Origin: Fictibacillus terranigra
Lineage (GTDB): Bacteria > Bacillota > Bacilli > Bacillales > Fictibacillaceae
Direction of reading: 5' to 3'
Length of the DNA stretch: 64,000 nucleotides
Assembly: GCF_030412265.1 (NCBI RefSeq)
Contig: NZ_JAUHLN010000003.1
Location: 372,001 to 436,000 of the forward strand
A program made the position numbers and the translations under genes. Below are positions 7,670 through 18,047 of this stretch, piece by piece (position 1 is the first letter of the stretch; the number at the start of each line of letters is the position of its first letter). The notes under the pieces are model-generated. The model had not been told where the DNA came from, made no database searches, and saw nothing but the letters and a program-made list of their open reading frames with translations.

Positions 7670-10228
7670 TTATAGTCCGCACTTTAATTGTGTGTTGCAG
7701 TTCGTGCACGTGTTGCAGCCGCCGATTTCCTTTACTTTTCCTTTTCGGCAGACTGGGCACGTGTTGCCAACCTCATTCCCGACAGTTACGTCTGTTGAGC
7801 GAAGATCGGTAATCGTATCTACAAGTACTACTTTACTTTTTTCTTCTTCCCCAAGGTTCATTTCTGTTTGTTCAAATGATTCTTCAGCTTTCAGCGTTAA
7901 GACTTGAGCGTCACGGCTTCCGTCCACGTATACGGTCCCGCCTTTTGCTCCGCCTTTGTATAACCGCTCATACACTTTTTTCACCTGATCGACAGAATAG
8001 CCCTTCGGTGCGTTCACCGTTTTACTGATGGAGCTGTCTACCCAGTTCTGGATTACACATTGCGTGTCCGCATGCGCTTCAGGTGACAGTTCCATAGCGG
8101 AAACAAAGAACTCAGGCAGGTTGTTTTCGTCTGCTCCTGGATTTCGGTCCAAATATTCTTTGACGATATCCGCCTTTACTTCGATGAATTTGCCCAGCCT
8201 TCCGCTTCTGAAGTACGAGAAAGAGAAGTAAGGTTCTAACCCTGTGGAGACTCCAACCATTGTCCCTGTGCTTCCAGTTGGTGCAACCGTTAATAAGTGA
8301 GAGTTTCTGATGCCGTACTTTAAGATGCCTTGACGAATATCTTCCGGCAGTTTTTTCATATAACCGGTCTTGATGAAGTTTTCACGAAGCTGTTTCGTTT
8401 CTGCTTCCGTCTTGCCGACGAGGAATGGGAAGCTTCCTTTTTCTTTGGCCAGCTCGATGGATGTACGGTAAGCAGTCGTCGCGATCGTTTCAAAGATCTT
8501 ATCTACCATGCGGTTTCCTTCTTCGGAACCATAGATGGTTTCACAGTAGATAAGAAGGTCATGAAGACCCATGACACCTAGTCCCACACGGCGTTCCCCT
8601 AGCGCCTGAACGCGGTTTGGTTCAAGGAAGTAAGGTGTCGCATCGATTACGTTGTCTTGCATTCTAACTCCGACTTCTACTGTGCGCTCCAATTTCTCAA
8701 AATCAATCGTCTTGTTCTCTTTGTCTGCCATGTTGCCGAGGTTAACGGCAGCGAGGTTACAGACAGAATATGGAGCAAGAGGCTGTTCTCCGCACGGGTT
8801 GGTAGCAACAACCTTCTGGCCGTATGCTACAGCATTCGTCATATCGTTGGCATTATCAATAAAGAAGATTCCGGGTTCAGCTGAATAGGTTGCGCAAATG
8901 TTAATGAGGTTCCAAAGCTCTCTCGCTTTAATTCTTTTATAAACCCGGATGCTGTAGCCCTTTTCTTCCCAGACTCTTACGTCACCAGCTTCATGCCATT
9001 CTTCATTGTAGGCTCTCATTTCTTCCGGTGTGTAATTTTCAACGTTAGGAAAGCGAAGAGCGTATTCCTCATCGTTTTCTACAGCTTCCATAAATTCTTT
9101 TGTAATCGTTACAGAAATATTGGCACCTGTAAGGAATTCAGGGTTATGGACGCTATAGGTTCCGCCGTCACGTAGCATGCGCTCGGCTTCACGGTGTACA
9201 TCGGCGTCAAATCCGCCCGTACCCGGAATCTCTTTATAGCGGAGAATTCCTTCATACATGGCTTTCTCTGTCGGCGTCAGCGGTGTAAATTTCAGCTTGT
9301 CCTGAGCAACTTGCTTAATCTTTTCGTCCTCTGTATTTTCGATGAGGTAACGAAGGATCCTCGGATTTTGCATTTTTGAAATGATGAAATCGATAATGTC
9401 AGGGTGCCAGTCCGCCAGCATGATCATCTGGGCACCTCTGCGGGAGCCGCCTTGTTCGACCAAATGGGTCAGCTTCGCAATGTCATCGAGCCAGGATACC
9501 GAACCGGAGGACTTTCCGTTCACTCCGCGCGCCAATGCGTTCTTCGGTCTTAAGGTCGAACCGTTCGTTCCTACACCGCCGCCTCGGCTCATGATCTCCA
9601 TGACCTGTTTGCGGTGGTCGGAGATTCCTTCACGTGAGTCCTTCACATACGGCATGACGTAGCAGTTGAAGTACGTGACGTCCGTTTCCGCTCCTGCACC
9701 GTACAGCACACGTCCTGCCGGGATAAAGTTCATATCTGAAAGTTCTTTGTAGAACTTCTCGAACGAATCCTTGCGCTTCTCCTCGGTCATCTCCACGCTT
9801 GCAAGCCCCGTTGCATTCCGTTTGGCAATCTGCTCATAATAAATCTCAAGCGGCTTGTCCATCACATCAAGGGAACGGTTGATGATCCCCGTTTCTGCTT
9901 CCTCTGGCTTCTCGAGCACCGCCTTAAATTCGTCTTCTACCCGGACACGCGCCGTTTTCGCATCCCAGTCAATGCTGACGATGTATCCGAGTCCTCTGGC
10001 CGGGAACTTCGGATCTTCTTTTACCGTTAATACAACGAAATCTCCTTCTTTTAACGTCTTCCTTTCCGTGTCTTTAAAACTGTATCTGTCCAGCATAACT
10101 AACCGTGATACACCTTTATGTGTCGTTTTCATGTCGCTTGTTACTGGATGTACTTGAGGAAATTGCTCAATATCCTTATTCAGCATCTCAATGTTAATTC
10201 CTGAAGGGTCATGTACTGCTACTCCCAT
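7670..10228 (-). CDS. nrdJ: Adenosylcobalamin-dependent ribonucleotide reductase (class II)
   Basis: An 852-residue vitamin B12-dependent class II enzyme that makes deoxyribonucleotides with or without oxygen, using adenosylcobalamin to generate the active-site thiyl radical. The core motif ATNPCGEQPLAPYSVCNLAA carries the active-site Cys, Asn and Glu region; TVAPTGSTGTMVGVSTGLEP binds phosphate. The C-terminal tail CPVCRKGK...GGCNTCTNCNTQLKCGL supplies redox-shuttling and zinc-like cysteines. AAGGAGG fits the second of two adjacent ATGs (10228; 10231 is possible). The gene is monocistronic and sits between lipM and mntR, which are neighbours in B. subtilis. A NrdR-like box overlaps the promoter; no B12 riboswitch was seen. 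Confidence 0.96.
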   Translation of the reverse strand: MGVAVHDPSGINIEMLNKDIEQFPQVHPVTSDMKTTHKGVSRLVMLDRYSFKDTERKTLKEGDFVVLTVKEDPKFPARGLGYIVSIDWDAKTARVRVEDEFKAVLEKPEEAETGIINRSLDVMDKPLEIYYEQIAKRNATGLASVEMTEEKRKDSFEKFYKELSDMNFIPAGRVLYGAGAETDVTYFNCYVMPYVKDSREGISDHRKQVMEIMSRGGGVGTNGSTLRPKNALARGVNGKSSGSVSWLDDIAKLTHLVEQGGSRRGAQMIMLADWHPDIIDFIISKMQNPRILRYLIENTEDEKIKQVAQDKLKFTPLTPTEKAMYEGILRYKEIPGTGGFDADVHREAERMLRDGGTYSVHNPEFLTGANISVTITKEFMEAVENDEEYALRFPNVENYTPEEMRAYNEEWHEAGDVRVWEEKGYSIRVYKRIKARELWNLINICATYSAEPGIFFIDNANDMTNAVAYGQKVVATNPCGEQPLAPYSVCNLAAVNLGNMADKENKTIDFEKLERTVEVGVRMQDNVIDATPYFLEPNRVQALGERRVGLGVMGLHDLLIYCETIYGSEEGNRMVDKIFETIATTAYRTSIELAKEKGSFPFLVGKTEAETKQLRENFIKTGYMKKLPEDIRQGILKYGIRNSHLLTVAPTGSTGTMVGVSTGLEPYFSFSYFRSGRLGKFIEVKADIVKEYLDRNPGADENNLPEFFVSAMELSPEAHADTQCVIQNWVDSSISKTVNAPKGYSVDQVKKVYERLYKGGAKGGTVYVDGSRDAQVLTLKAEESFEQTEMNLGEEEKSKVVLVDTITDLRSTDVTVGNEVGNTCPVCRKGKVKEIGGCNTCTNCNTQLKCGL

Positions 10229-10292
10229 CATTCTCCTCCTTATGGTTAAATCCAAACTTTTTCTATATGTTGTATGTAGTTAAGTTACCACT

Positions 10293-10321
10293 ATACTATA
10301 TATAGGTAAACCTGTTGTCAA
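10293..10321 (-). promoter_or_regulatory. nrdJ promoter with overlapping NrdR-like box
   Basis: On the minus strand TTGACA (10321-10316), 17 nt, TAGTAT (10298-10293). The palindromic CTATATATAG (10296-10305) overlaps the -10, and the surrounding 16-mer matches about 12 of 16 positions of the NrdR-box consensus (acaCwAtATaTwgtgt, from memory). A clear second box 31-32 bp away was not found. The rest of the 10229-10564 gap holds an AT-rich tract with no supported gene and the lipM terminator. Confidence 0.5.
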
Positions 10322-10522
10322 AACATTTATCTTGTCAAACAAGAAAAACCAAGCTTTTTTAAGAAAAACATAGCAATTGATGATTTTCCTGCTTCAAATC
10401 CCCTCAATTCTATCCATTTAACGATTGAAAAAAAAACCAAACAGAGAAGCCTTGAGATATCAAGCTTTACCGGATTCCGGTCTAATAATGCAAAAAAATT
10501 TTTCTGCCTTGACATAAGCAGA

Positions 10523-10555
10523 AAATAAAAACCGAGACAACAAAATCTTGCCCCG
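10523..10555 (-). terminator. Terminator of lipM
   Basis: An 8-bp stem with two G-U pairs (CGGGGCAA with TTGTCTCG on the minus strand), then GTTTTTATTTT, just after the lipM stop. Confidence 0.7.
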
Positions 10556-10564
10556 ATTTTCCCC

Positions 10565-11401
10565 TTATCGTCTAAATGTCCACTCTTTGCTCCTATATCT
10601 TGATTCTGCGATCTGTTCTACTTCCTTCTCCTGCTCACCGGTTAGAGTATAGGGCTTGAGATCGAGCTGTAATCCTTCCTCAAACCCTGCACGGAAAGCT
10701 TTCTTCGCTTCTTCTTGTGTGACCGGTGTTTCCCTGAGCTGGTTCATCGCTACTGCTTTATTTTTAAATGCCTTCTGCATCCTCGCACGGACACGCTCAC
10801 TGGAGTATAAAAACAGATCAAAAAGCTTGTCTTCATCAAGATCCAGCAGAATGGAACCATGCTGCAGAATAACCCCTTTTTGGCGGGTTTGTGCACTGCC
10901 GGCTACCTTCCTGCCCTCTACTACAAGCTCATACCAGGAGGGCGCATCAAAACAGACGGCGGAGCGGGGATTTTTAAGCCCTGCTTTTTCTTCTTCAGTT
11001 CTTGGAATGGCAAAATAGGCGTCTAAACCAAGGTTCCTGAATCCTTGCAGAATTCCTTCGGATATCACCCTATACGCTTCTGTTACCGACTTAGGCATAT
11101 TCGGATGCTCTTCGGTGACAATAACACTGTATGTAAGCTCTTGATCATGGAGGACTCCACGGCCACCTGTCGGACGGCGCACAAATCCAAGGCCATACTT
11201 TTCTACTGCCTCAAGATTGATCTCCATTTCGGCCTTCTGAAAATAGCCGATGGACAACGTCGCCGGATTCCAGCCGTAAAACCGGATAACCGGCGGAATT
11301 TTCCCTTCACTATGCCACGTCAGCAATGCTTCATCCAATGCCATATTATAGGCAGGATCACAATTTCCAGAATCAATAAATAACCATTTTTCTCTCTCCA
11401 T
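10565..11401 (-). CDS. lipM: Octanoyl-[GcvH]:protein N-octanoyltransferase
   Basis: A 278-residue enzyme of lipoate biosynthesis in Bacilli that transfers octanoate from acyl carrier protein to GcvH. It has the biotin/lipoate transferase fold with [18 protein letters not shown] (residues 75-92), the catalytic cysteine at position 150 in [13 protein letters not shown], and the conserved lysine in [10 protein letters not shown]. Length equals B. subtilis LipM. It lies close to the glycine cleavage operon, whose H protein is its substrate, although gcvH itself is not in the window. Transcribed alone. Confidence 0.93.
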   Translation of the reverse strand: MEREKWLFIDSGNCDPAYNMALDEALLTWHSEGKIPPVIRFYGWNPATLSIGYFQKAEMEINLEAVEKYGLGFVRRPTGGRGVLHDQELTYSVIVTEEHPNMPKSVTEAYRVISEGILQGFRNLGLDAYFAIPRTEEEKAGLKNPRSAVCFDAPSWYELVVEGRKVAGSAQTRQKGVILQHGSILLDLDEDKLFDLFLYSSERVRARMQKAFKNKAVAMNQLRETPVTQEEAKKAFRAGFEEGLQLDLKPYTLTGEQEKEVEQIAESRYRSKEWTFRR

Positions 11402-11429
11402 ATAACTATCTCCTTTTTCATACCCTATT

Positions 11430-11457
11430 AGTTTATCAAAACTATCACTCCTGTCAA
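11430..11457 (-). promoter_or_regulatory. Likely promoter of lipM
   Basis: TTGACA (11457-11452), 16-nt spacer, TAAACT (11435-11430), about 30 nt before the lipM start. Confidence 0.45.
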
Positions 11458-11494
11458 AACATCAACTACCGTCCAATTTTTTTATATTATTCTT

Positions 11495-11523
11495 TTGATT
11501 ATGAAGGGCGGTGAAGATATAAT
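11495..11523 (+). promoter_or_regulatory. Sigma-A promoter of yqhL
   Basis: TTGATT (11495-11500), 17-nt spacer, TATAAT (11518-11523), about 30 nt upstream of yqhL. Confidence 0.65.
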
Positions 11524-11555
11524 TAGAGGAGATAGAAAAAAGGAGTGCAAATGAA

Positions 11556-11933
11556 ATGGAATGGATCATTGTTGTTGCCATTTTGGCAGCGGTTCTCGTG
11601 TATCTCGTTGTGACCGCGCTGTATCAAAAGAAATATTTAAAAACGCTGAGCGAAGAGGAGTTTAGAGCTGGTTACCGCAAGGCACAGCTGATTGATGTCC
11701 GTGAACCGGAGGAATTTAAAAAAGGCCACATCCTTGGTGCAAGGAACATTCCGCTTACTCAAATGAAACAGAGAAAAATTGAAATCCGTCAGGACAAGCC
11801 GGTCTATTTATACTGTGAGAGCGGCATGCGCAGTGCCAGAGCCGCACAGTTCCTGCGTAAAAATAAATATACTGACCTTTCACATTTGAGAGGCGGATTT
11901 AAAAAATGGACAGGCAAAGTCAAATCATCCTAA
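11556..11933 (+). CDS. yqhL: Membrane-anchored rhodanese-domain protein
   Basis: A 125-residue protein with one N-terminal transmembrane helix (residues 3-22) and a cytoplasmic rhodanese domain (32-120). It has QLIDVREPEEFKKGHILGA, and the active-site loop YCESGMRSARAA carries the persulfide-forming cysteine. Rhodaneses transfer sulfane sulfur; the partner is unknown. An ATG at 11551 is out of frame; the ATG at 11556 opens the domain. Divergent from lipM and convergent with gcvPB. Confidence 0.9.
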   Translation: MEWIIVVAILAAVLVYLVVTALYQKKYLKTLSEEEFRAGYRKAQLIDVREPEEFKKGHILGARNIPLTQMKQRKIEIRQDKPVYLYCESGMRSARAAQFLRKNKYTDLSHLRGGFKKWTGKVKSS

Positions 11934-11967
11934 AAAAGGTTCGGGAGCAATCTCCCGAACCTTTTTC
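11931..11967. terminator. Bidirectional terminator between yqhL and gcvPB
   Basis: AAAAGGTTCGGGAG pairs with CTCCCGAACCTTTT around a 4-5 nt loop, with A-run and T-run on either side. Confidence 0.92.
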
Positions 11968-11976
11968 TTTTCTATT

Positions 11977-13437
11977 CTACTTTACCACATAACGTAAAAC
12001 TGGTTTACGAGCGGCCATCGCTTCATCCAGCCTTTTGACAACGGTAGAATGCGGGGCCTCCTGAACCACTTCAGGAGATTTTTCCGCTTCCTGAGCGATT
12101 TGAATCATCGCATCGATGAATTCATCAAGGGTCTCTTTTGACTCTGTCTCCGTCGGTTCGATCATGATTGCCTCCTCCACACTGAGAGGGAAATAGATCG
12201 TCGGCGGATGATAACCGAAATCCAGCAGACGTTTTGCCATATCAAGTGTACGTACCCCAAGCTTCTTCTGTCTTCTGCCAGACAATACAAACTCGTGTTT
12301 ACAATGCTGGGTGAATGGCAGATCGAAATGCGGCTCAAGCCTTCTCATTAAGTAGTTCGCGTTAAGCACGGCGTACTCTGATACGTTTTTAAGCCCTTGT
12401 GGGCCCATCGTTCGGATATACGTATAGGCACGCACGTTGATGCCAAAGTTTCCGTAATACGGTTTGACTCGGCCGATGGATTGGGGACGATCGTATTCAA
12501 ACGTGAATCCTTCGCCCTTCTTCTTTAAAACAGGCTTCGGAAGGAACGGAATTAAATCCTTCTTTACTCCAACCGGACCGGATCCAGGTCCGCCCCCGCC
12601 GTGAGGTCCTGTAAAAGTTTTATGAAGATTTAAATGGACAACATCAAAGCCCATGTCCCCTGGACGAGTATAGCCCATAATGGCATTCATATTGGCACCG
12701 TCATAGTAGAGCTTTCCGCCAGCTTCATGGACGATCGCTGCCATCTCAAGGATATTCTCTTCAAAAAGACCGAGTGTATTCGGGTTCGTCAGCATAAGAG
12801 CCGCTGTATCTTCGCCAACGACACGGCGAAGATCATCGAGATCAACGAGTCCGCGCTCATCCGATTTAACAGTGATCGAATCAAATCCAGCAACGGTTGC
12901 TGATGCCGGGTTCGTTCCATGAGCTGAATCAGGAACGATTACTTTCGTACGGTGCCTGTCGCCGTTTGCTTCATGGTAGGCACGGATCATCATCAATCCT
13001 GTCCACTCCCCATGAGCACCAGCTGCCGGCTGAAGGGTAACCTCATCCATTCCCGTAATTTCAGCAAGAGAAGTCTGCAGGTTATAAAGCATTTCCATGG
13101 CACCTTGCACCGTTTCTTCGTTCTGAAGGGGATGGATCTGTGCAAATCCGGGAAAGCGTGCCACGTCTTCATTAATTTTTGGATTGTACTTCATCGTACA
13201 GGATCCAAGAGGATAGAAGCCGGAATCTACACCATGGTTGCGTTTGGAAAGAGCTGTATAGTGGCGCATGATCTGCAGTTCGGATACTTCTGGAAGCCCA
13301 GCAGGCTCTTCACGGATATAATCGGAAGGAATGAGGCTGTCCAGGCTTACTTCAGGGACATCAAGACCGGAAAGGCTGTATCCGACTCTGCCCTCTTTCG
13401 ATAGTTCAAAAATAAGTGCTGTATCATGATTGTTCAT
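11977..13437 (-). CDS. gcvPB: Glycine dehydrogenase (decarboxylating) subunit 2
   Basis: A 486-residue C-terminal half of the split P protein of the glycine cleavage system. With GcvPA it decarboxylates glycine and passes the aminomethyl group to lipoyl-GcvH. The PLP lysine lies in [18 protein letters not shown]; other family motifs are [14 protein letters not shown] and [20 protein letters not shown]. Its ATG shares one base with the gcvPA stop (TAATG), and GGAGGG lies in the gcvPA tail, so translation is coupled. It is the last gene of the riboswitch-controlled operon. Confidence 0.97.
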   Translation of the reverse strand: MNNHDTALIFELSKEGRVGYSLSGLDVPEVSLDSLIPSDYIREEPAGLPEVSELQIMRHYTALSKRNHGVDSGFYPLGSCTMKYNPKINEDVARFPGFAQIHPLQNEETVQGAMEMLYNLQTSLAEITGMDEVTLQPAAGAHGEWTGLMMIRAYHEANGDRHRTKVIVPDSAHGTNPASATVAGFDSITVKSDERGLVDLDDLRRVVGEDTAALMLTNPNTLGLFEENILEMAAIVHEAGGKLYYDGANMNAIMGYTRPGDMGFDVVHLNLHKTFTGPHGGGGPGSGPVGVKKDLIPFLPKPVLKKKGEGFTFEYDRPQSIGRVKPYYGNFGINVRAYTYIRTMGPQGLKNVSEYAVLNANYLMRRLEPHFDLPFTQHCKHEFVLSGRRQKKLGVRTLDMAKRLLDFGYHPPTIYFPLSVEEAIMIEPTETESKETLDEFIDAMIQIAQEAEKSPEVVQEAPHSTVVKRLDEAMAARKPVLRYVVK

Positions 13438-14777
13438 TATAGACCCTCCAATACCGTTGCCAGTTTGTCAATCTCAGCTTTTGTGCGCAATTCGGTAACT
13501 GCAATGAGCATATGATTTTTCAGTTCAGGATAATCCCGGCCAAGATCATATCCGCCGATCATACCGTTTTCCAGCAATTTTTTATTGATCTCTTTGACCG
13601 GTCCGTTTAGCTTTACGACAAACTCATTAAAGAAAGGGGCTTCATATGCGATCTTGAGTCCTTTTTCAGCAAGCACATTTTTCGCATAATGTGCTTTTTG
13701 GATGTTTTGAACTGCGATCTCTTTCATTCCCTGTTTACCGAGGGCGGTCATCGCAACGGAAGCTGCCAGCGCGTTCAATGCCTGGTTTGAACAGATGTTG
13801 GAGGTCGCTTTATCACGGCGGATATGCTGCTCACGCGCCTGCAGCGTCAACACAAAACCTCTTTTGCCGTTTTCATCGACCGTCTGTCCGACGAGACGGC
13901 CGGGAACTTTTCTCATCAGCTTTTGTGTGACAGCGAAATATCCGCAGTGAGGTCCACCGAACCCTTGTGGAATGCCGAAAACCTGTGCATCTCCCACAAC
14001 GACGTCAGCTCCAAATTTACCAGGAGGCGTCAGCACACCTAAAGAAAGCGGATTGCTGGAAACAACAAACATCGCCTTTTGATTGTGTACGATTTCTTCG
14101 ATTTCTTTCAATGATTCTACCTGGCCAAAAAAGTTAGGATATTGTACGAGTACACAGGCGGTCTCTCCGTCTACTGCTGTTTTCAGCTCGTCAAGATCGG
14201 TAAGCCCGTCCTTTGTGCCTACTTCAACGACTTCAAGAAACTGTCCGTTGGCATACGTTTGAAGAACCGCACGCGATTCTGGATGTACGCTTTTGGATAC
14301 GATGATCTTTTTGCGTTTCGTTTGTCCTGCGGATAACAATGCCGCTTCCGCCAGGGCTGTTCCCCCATCGTACATGGATGAATTGGCTACATCCATGCCT
14401 GTAAGTTCACAGATCATCGTCTGAAATTCGAAGATCGCCTGCAGTTCTCCCTGAGAGATCTCAGGCTGGTACGGAGTATAAGCAGTATAGAACTCTGATC
14501 TGAGTGTGACATGGTTTACGATGGACGGTGTGTAATGATCATAAACACCAGCACCTAAAAAGCTTGCAAAGTCTTTCGTATTTCTGTTCTTTTGCGCAAG
14601 ACTTGACATGTATGTGACAAGTTCCGGCTCAGGAAGGGCTTCTTCAATTTGAAGATCTCCTTTAAATCGAACCTTTTCTGGAATATCTTTGAACAGTTCT
14701 TCTGTCGATCCGATACCGACAGCTTCCATCATTTCTTTTTTATCTTGCTCTGTCATCGGCAGATAACGAAACGTCAT
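13437..14777 (-). CDS. gcvPA: Glycine dehydrogenase (decarboxylating) subunit 1
   Basis: A 446-residue N-terminal half of the split P protein. It has the type I PLP-transferase fold without the catalytic lysine, which is in GcvPB. Conserved segments include [36 protein letters not shown] and [17 protein letters not shown] lies 8 nt before the ATG. It lies 24 nt after gcvT and overlaps gcvPB by one base. Confidence 0.97.
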   Translation of the reverse strand: MTFRYLPMTEQDKKEMMEAVGIGSTEELFKDIPEKVRFKGDLQIEEALPEPELVTYMSSLAQKNRNTKDFASFLGAGVYDHYTPSIVNHVTLRSEFYTAYTPYQPEISQGELQAIFEFQTMICELTGMDVANSSMYDGGTALAEAALLSAGQTKRKKIIVSKSVHPESRAVLQTYANGQFLEVVEVGTKDGLTDLDELKTAVDGETACVLVQYPNFFGQVESLKEIEEIVHNQKAMFVVSSNPLSLGVLTPPGKFGADVVVGDAQVFGIPQGFGGPHCGYFAVTQKLMRKVPGRLVGQTVDENGKRGFVLTLQAREQHIRRDKATSNICSNQALNALAASVAMTALGKQGMKEIAVQNIQKAHYAKNVLAEKGLKIAYEAPFFNEFVVKLNGPVKEINKKLLENGMIGGYDLGRDYPELKNHMLIAVTELRTKAEIDKLATVLEGL

Positions 14778-14801
14778 ATGAATATCCTCCCCAGTGGCTA
14801 A

Positions 14802-15899
14802 TTAGCCGCGTTTATAGAACGGCGACTTAACGATGACCGCCTTTAATCGTTTTTGTCTCACTTGTACTTCCACTTCGGTTCCCAGCTCAGTAAACTCGCT
14901 TTTTATGAGAGCCAGACCGAGGTTTTTTTTCAGTGTCGGTGATTGAGTTCCTGTTGTGACTTCACCAATGAGGTCCCCATCTTTAAAAACTTCATAAAAA
15001 GACCGGGGAATACCTTTGTCGATCATCTCGATGCCTACCAATTTTCGGGGTGCACCTTCTTCTTTCTGCTGTTTAAGGACTTCCTTGCCAATAAAATCTG
15101 CTTCTTTATCTGTTTTAACAGCGAAACCGATTCCAGCTTCAATCGGAGTGATGTCCTTTGACAGTTCCTGGCCATACAGCGCAAGCTTTGCTTCAAACCT
15201 CAGCGTATCTCTCGCACCTAAACCGCATGGAAGGACCCCCTCTTCCTCACCCGCTTCAAGGATGACATCCCATAATTTTACCGCAGCTTCAGGACGGCAG
15301 TATATTTCAAATCCGTCTTCTCCTGTGTAGCCTGTGCGGGACACGAGTGCTTTCATGCCCTGCAGGTCCACATCGTTTTTAAATTTAAAAAAGCCAATGG
15401 AGGACAGATCGGTATCGGTCAGCTTCTGAAGAATCTTTTCTGCAGCTGGCCCCTGTAAAGCGAGCTGTGAAGTAGAATCAGAGATATTGGTCAGCTCAAC
15501 GCCTTCCGTTAGATGGGACTGAAGCCAGTTGAAATCTTTTTCAATATTGGAGGCGTTGACGACGAGCAGGTAATGCTGATCATTATGCTTATACACGAGC
15601 AGGTCGTCAACAGTGCCCCCGTTTTCATAGCACATTACGGTATACTGTGCACCGCCGTCTTTCAGCTTTGAGATGTCGTTGGTGAGCATGTATTGCAAAA
15701 ATCCTCCTGCCCCTTCACCTTTTACCTCAAATTCACCCATGTGCGATACATCAAAGAGTCCTGCTTTCGTCCGGACAGCCTCATGCTCTTCCCCGATACG
15801 GGAAAACTGGACAGGAAGCTCCCATCCGCCAAAGTCAATGACTTTGCCGCCATGGCCCTTGTAAACGTCAAAAAGTGGTGTTCGTTTTAAGTCCCCCAT
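14802..15899 (-). CDS. gcvT: Aminomethyltransferase (T protein)
   Basis: A 365-residue tetrahydrofolate-dependent T protein that releases ammonia and forms 5,10-methylene-THF from aminomethyl-lipoyl-GcvH. Motifs include [25 protein letters not shown] (with the catalytic Asp region), [14 protein letters not shown] and [12 protein letters not shown]. The reading frame is open upstream to 15989, but AAGGAGG lies 7 nt before the ATG at 15899, which matches family N-termini ([13 protein letters not shown]). First gene of the operon. Confidence 0.97.
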   Translation of the reverse strand: MGDLKRTPLFDVYKGHGGKVIDFGGWELPVQFSRIGEEHEAVRTKAGLFDVSHMGEFEVKGEGAGGFLQYMLTNDISKLKDGGAQYTVMCYENGGTVDDLLVYKHNDQHYLLVVNASNIEKDFNWLQSHLTEGVELTNISDSTSQLALQGPAAEKILQKLTDTDLSSIGFFKFKNDVDLQGMKALVSRTGYTGEDGFEIYCRPEAAVKLWDVILEAGEEEGVLPCGLGARDTLRFEAKLALYGQELSKDITPIEAGIGFAVKTDKEADFIGKEVLKQQKEEGAPRKLVGIEMIDKGIPRSFYEVFKDGDLIGEVTTGTQSPTLKKNLGLALIKSEFTELGTEVEVQVRQKRLKAVIVKSPFYKRG

Positions 15900-15989
15900 T
15901 ACTCTTCCTCCTTTTAATCCATCATTGGTAATATTCAAAAAATTCCAAGTAAAAATCACACAAGTCGATCCGCTGAACAGGATATACAC

Positions 15990-16033
15990 AAAAAAGGACA
16001 GAGAAATACCTTTGCCAGGTATCCCTCTGTCCT
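15990..16033 (-). terminator. Expression-platform terminator of the glycine riboswitch
   Basis: A 15-16 bp stem (around AGGACAGAG and CTCTGTCCT, 15996-16010 with 16018-16033) followed by six T on the minus strand. The 5' arm adjoins the second aptamer, so glycine binding can prevent its formation and switch gcvT on. Confidence 0.9.
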
Positions 16034-16206
16034 TTAACCAGTAAGTTTCTCAGGGGCTAGCCCCTTCGTTTCTTCGTTGGTGGCCGCGTGACCGCGGACG
16101 CTCTCCAGAGACGCGTCAAACAAGAGTCTTTTTGCCTGAGAGTTTCGCTCCTGCTTGCTCCTTCGGCGCTACCGAAATAGTCTCTCCTCTTGCTTTCATT
16201 CGCAAG
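16022..16206 (-). ncRNA. Tandem glycine riboswitch (gcvT leader)
   Basis: The minus-strand leader contains the conserved first-aptamer pieces GGAGAGACT, GCGCCGAAGGAGCAAGC, ACTCTCAGGCAAAAAGACTC and CTGGAGAGCGTC. A second aptamer follows with GGCCACCAACGAAG and CCCCTGAGAAACTT. The arrangement matches the B. subtilis gcvT glycine riboswitch, an ON switch for glycine catabolism. Boundaries are approximate. It ends in the intrinsic terminator at 15990-16033. The promoter is probably near TAGTAT, about 30 nt further upstream, but its -35 is weak. Confidence 0.95.
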
Positions 16207-16349
16207 TATGCAATTTTATTCCATCGTCCATACTAGATATATGTTTTTACCTTGGAAACACATTATTATCCTATCATTATTTTAGTTTAAAAAGCAACGG
16301 CATTTTGTGAATCAGGTGGGCTATCCGTACAGAGAAAGGAAAGCGATAG

Positions 16350-18047
16350 ATGAACCTCAATATTATCTTTAACCGGGACTGGCATGAAGAATTTGCGAAA
16401 AGAATGGAAGATGACGGACCATGGACAAAATGGGAATTATATAATCTTGCGCTGGAAGCGGAGAAGAACCTGTCCATCCCAGAATTTCTCGGCCTTCAGG
16501 CGCCGGATCATCTCCCTCAGCTGACGTTCCTTCCCCATCAGCTTGAGGTCGCAAAAACGGTAATTGAAAAAATGAACGGAAAAGCCATTCTTGCTGATGA
16601 AGTCGGTCTCGGAAAGACGATTGAAGCCGGCTTGATCCTTAAAGAATATATGATACGGGGACTCGCTAAAAAGGTGCTCATTCTCGTGCCTGCATCCCTC
16701 GTGCTTCAATGGACCGGCGAGCTCAATCAAAAATTCTTCATTCCCGCAGTCGCTCAGAAAAAATCCTATGTGTGGGAGCAGTGTGATGTCGTCGTCTCAT
16801 CTATTGATACGGCAAAAAGGCAGCCGCACAGGGACATCGTACTCAATCAGGATTACGACATCATCGTTATCGATGAAGCACATAAACTTAAAAACAAAAA
16901 TACAAAAAACTACGAATTTGTACAGCGTCTAAAGAAAAAGTTCTGTCTGCTGCTGACAGCCACACCTGTACAGAACCGGGTGGAAGAAATCTTTAACCTT
17001 GTCAGCCTATTGAAACCGGGCCATCTTGGCAATCAGGAGAATTTTGATAAAGACTTCCGCAACGATAGACATTCACTAAAAAACGAAGAGAAGCTAAAAC
17101 AGCTGGTCAATAAAGTGATGGTACGGAACCGCAGGGAAGATACTGGCTTAAAATGGCCGAAACGGCTGGTCAAAACGATTCCTATCACACTATCTGAGAG
17201 TGAGAGAGACTTGTACAATAGCATCTCGGATCTTAAAGATTTGCCTGCTTTCAATCGAAGCAAGTTCTCGATCCTGACATTGCAAAGAGAGGTATGCAGC
17301 TCAAGGGAGGCTTGTTTTCTTACATTAAAGAACATGCTTCAGAAAGACGCGGGCAACATCGCCACTGAGCATACCATTCTTCCATTGATGAAAAAGATTG
17401 AGAACGTTACACAGAATTCAAAAGCACAGCAGACGCTCGAGCTCATTCAATCCATCAATGGCAAGGTGATTATTTTTACAGAATACAGAGCGACACAGCT
17501 TTATTTGCAATGGTTCCTTCAGCAGCACGGCATCTCCTCAGTCCCTTTTCGGGGAGGCTTTAAGCGAAGCAAGAAAGACTACATGACCTACTTGTTCAAA
17601 AACCATGCACAAGTTCTCATCGCGACTGAAGCCGGAGGTGAAGGAATCAACCTGCAGTTTTGCCAGCACATCATCAACTACGACCTTCCCTGGAATCCAA
17701 TGCGAATTGAACAGCGGATTGGGCGTATTCACCGGATTGGGCAAAAGGGAGACGTTCATATCTATAATTTCGCTACACAGGGCACCATTGAAGAGCGGAT
17801 CTTGAACCTTCTGTATAATAAGATCAATCTATTTGAAAGTGTCATTGGTGAATTGGATGAGATTCTTGCAAAATTCGAGCTGAAGAACATCGAATCGTAT
17901 ATATCAGACATTATGCTGAACTCTGAGAGCGAAGGAGAAATAAAAGTAAAAATGGACAATCTTGCCGCTCTTATTAATCTGGATGGGGGCATCAAAAAGA
18001 AAGGTTGGGAAGAACATGCAGCAGCACGAGATTCATCGCTTTCTTGA
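16350..18047 (+). CDS. yqhH: SNF2-family DEAD/DEAH helicase
   Basis: A 565-residue SNF2/Rad54-type ATPase. Motif I is LADEVGLGKTIEAGLI, motif II VIDEAHKLKN, motif III LLTATPVQN. The C-terminal helicase domain has IATEAGGEGINLQFC and motif VI QRIGRIHRIGQKG. About 55 residues precede the helicase core. SNF2 proteins remodel protein-nucleic-acid complexes; the bacterial target is unknown. The 3' end overlaps yqhG by 32 nt, a pairing kept in B. subtilis, so the two likely work together. Divergent from the glycine operon. Confidence 0.92.
   Translation: MNLNIIFNRDWHEEFAKRMEDDGPWTKWELYNLALEAEKNLSIPEFLGLQAPDHLPQLTFLPHQLEVAKTVIEKMNGKAILADEVGLGKTIEAGLILKEYMIRGLAKKVLILVPASLVLQWTGELNQKFFIPAVAQKKSYVWEQCDVVVSSIDTAKRQPHRDIVLNQDYDIIVIDEAHKLKNKNTKNYEFVQRLKKKFCLLLTATPVQNRVEEIFNLVSLLKPGHLGNQENFDKDFRNDRHSLKNEEKLKQLVNKVMVRNRREDTGLKWPKRLVKTIPITLSESERDLYNSISDLKDLPAFNRSKFSILTLQREVCSSREACFLTLKNMLQKDAGNIATEHTILPLMKKIENVTQNSKAQQTLELIQSINGKVIIFTEYRATQLYLQWFLQQHGISSVPFRGGFKRSKKDYMTYLFKNHAQVLIATEAGGEGINLQFCQHIINYDLPWNPMRIEQRIGRIHRIGQKGDVHIYNFATQGTIEERILNLLYNKINLFESVIGELDEILAKFELKNIESYISDIMLNSESEGEIKVKMDNLAALINLDGGIKKKGWEEHAAARDSSLS

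Noticed and set aside
10229-10330. Cobalamin riboswitch before nrdJ
   Set aside because: No B12-box or long structured leader; the promoter lies only about 60 nt before the start codon.
10327-10515. Minus-strand 62-codon frame between lipM and nrdJ
   Set aside because: No ribosome site, AT-rich random-looking peptide, and it overlaps the nrdJ upstream region.
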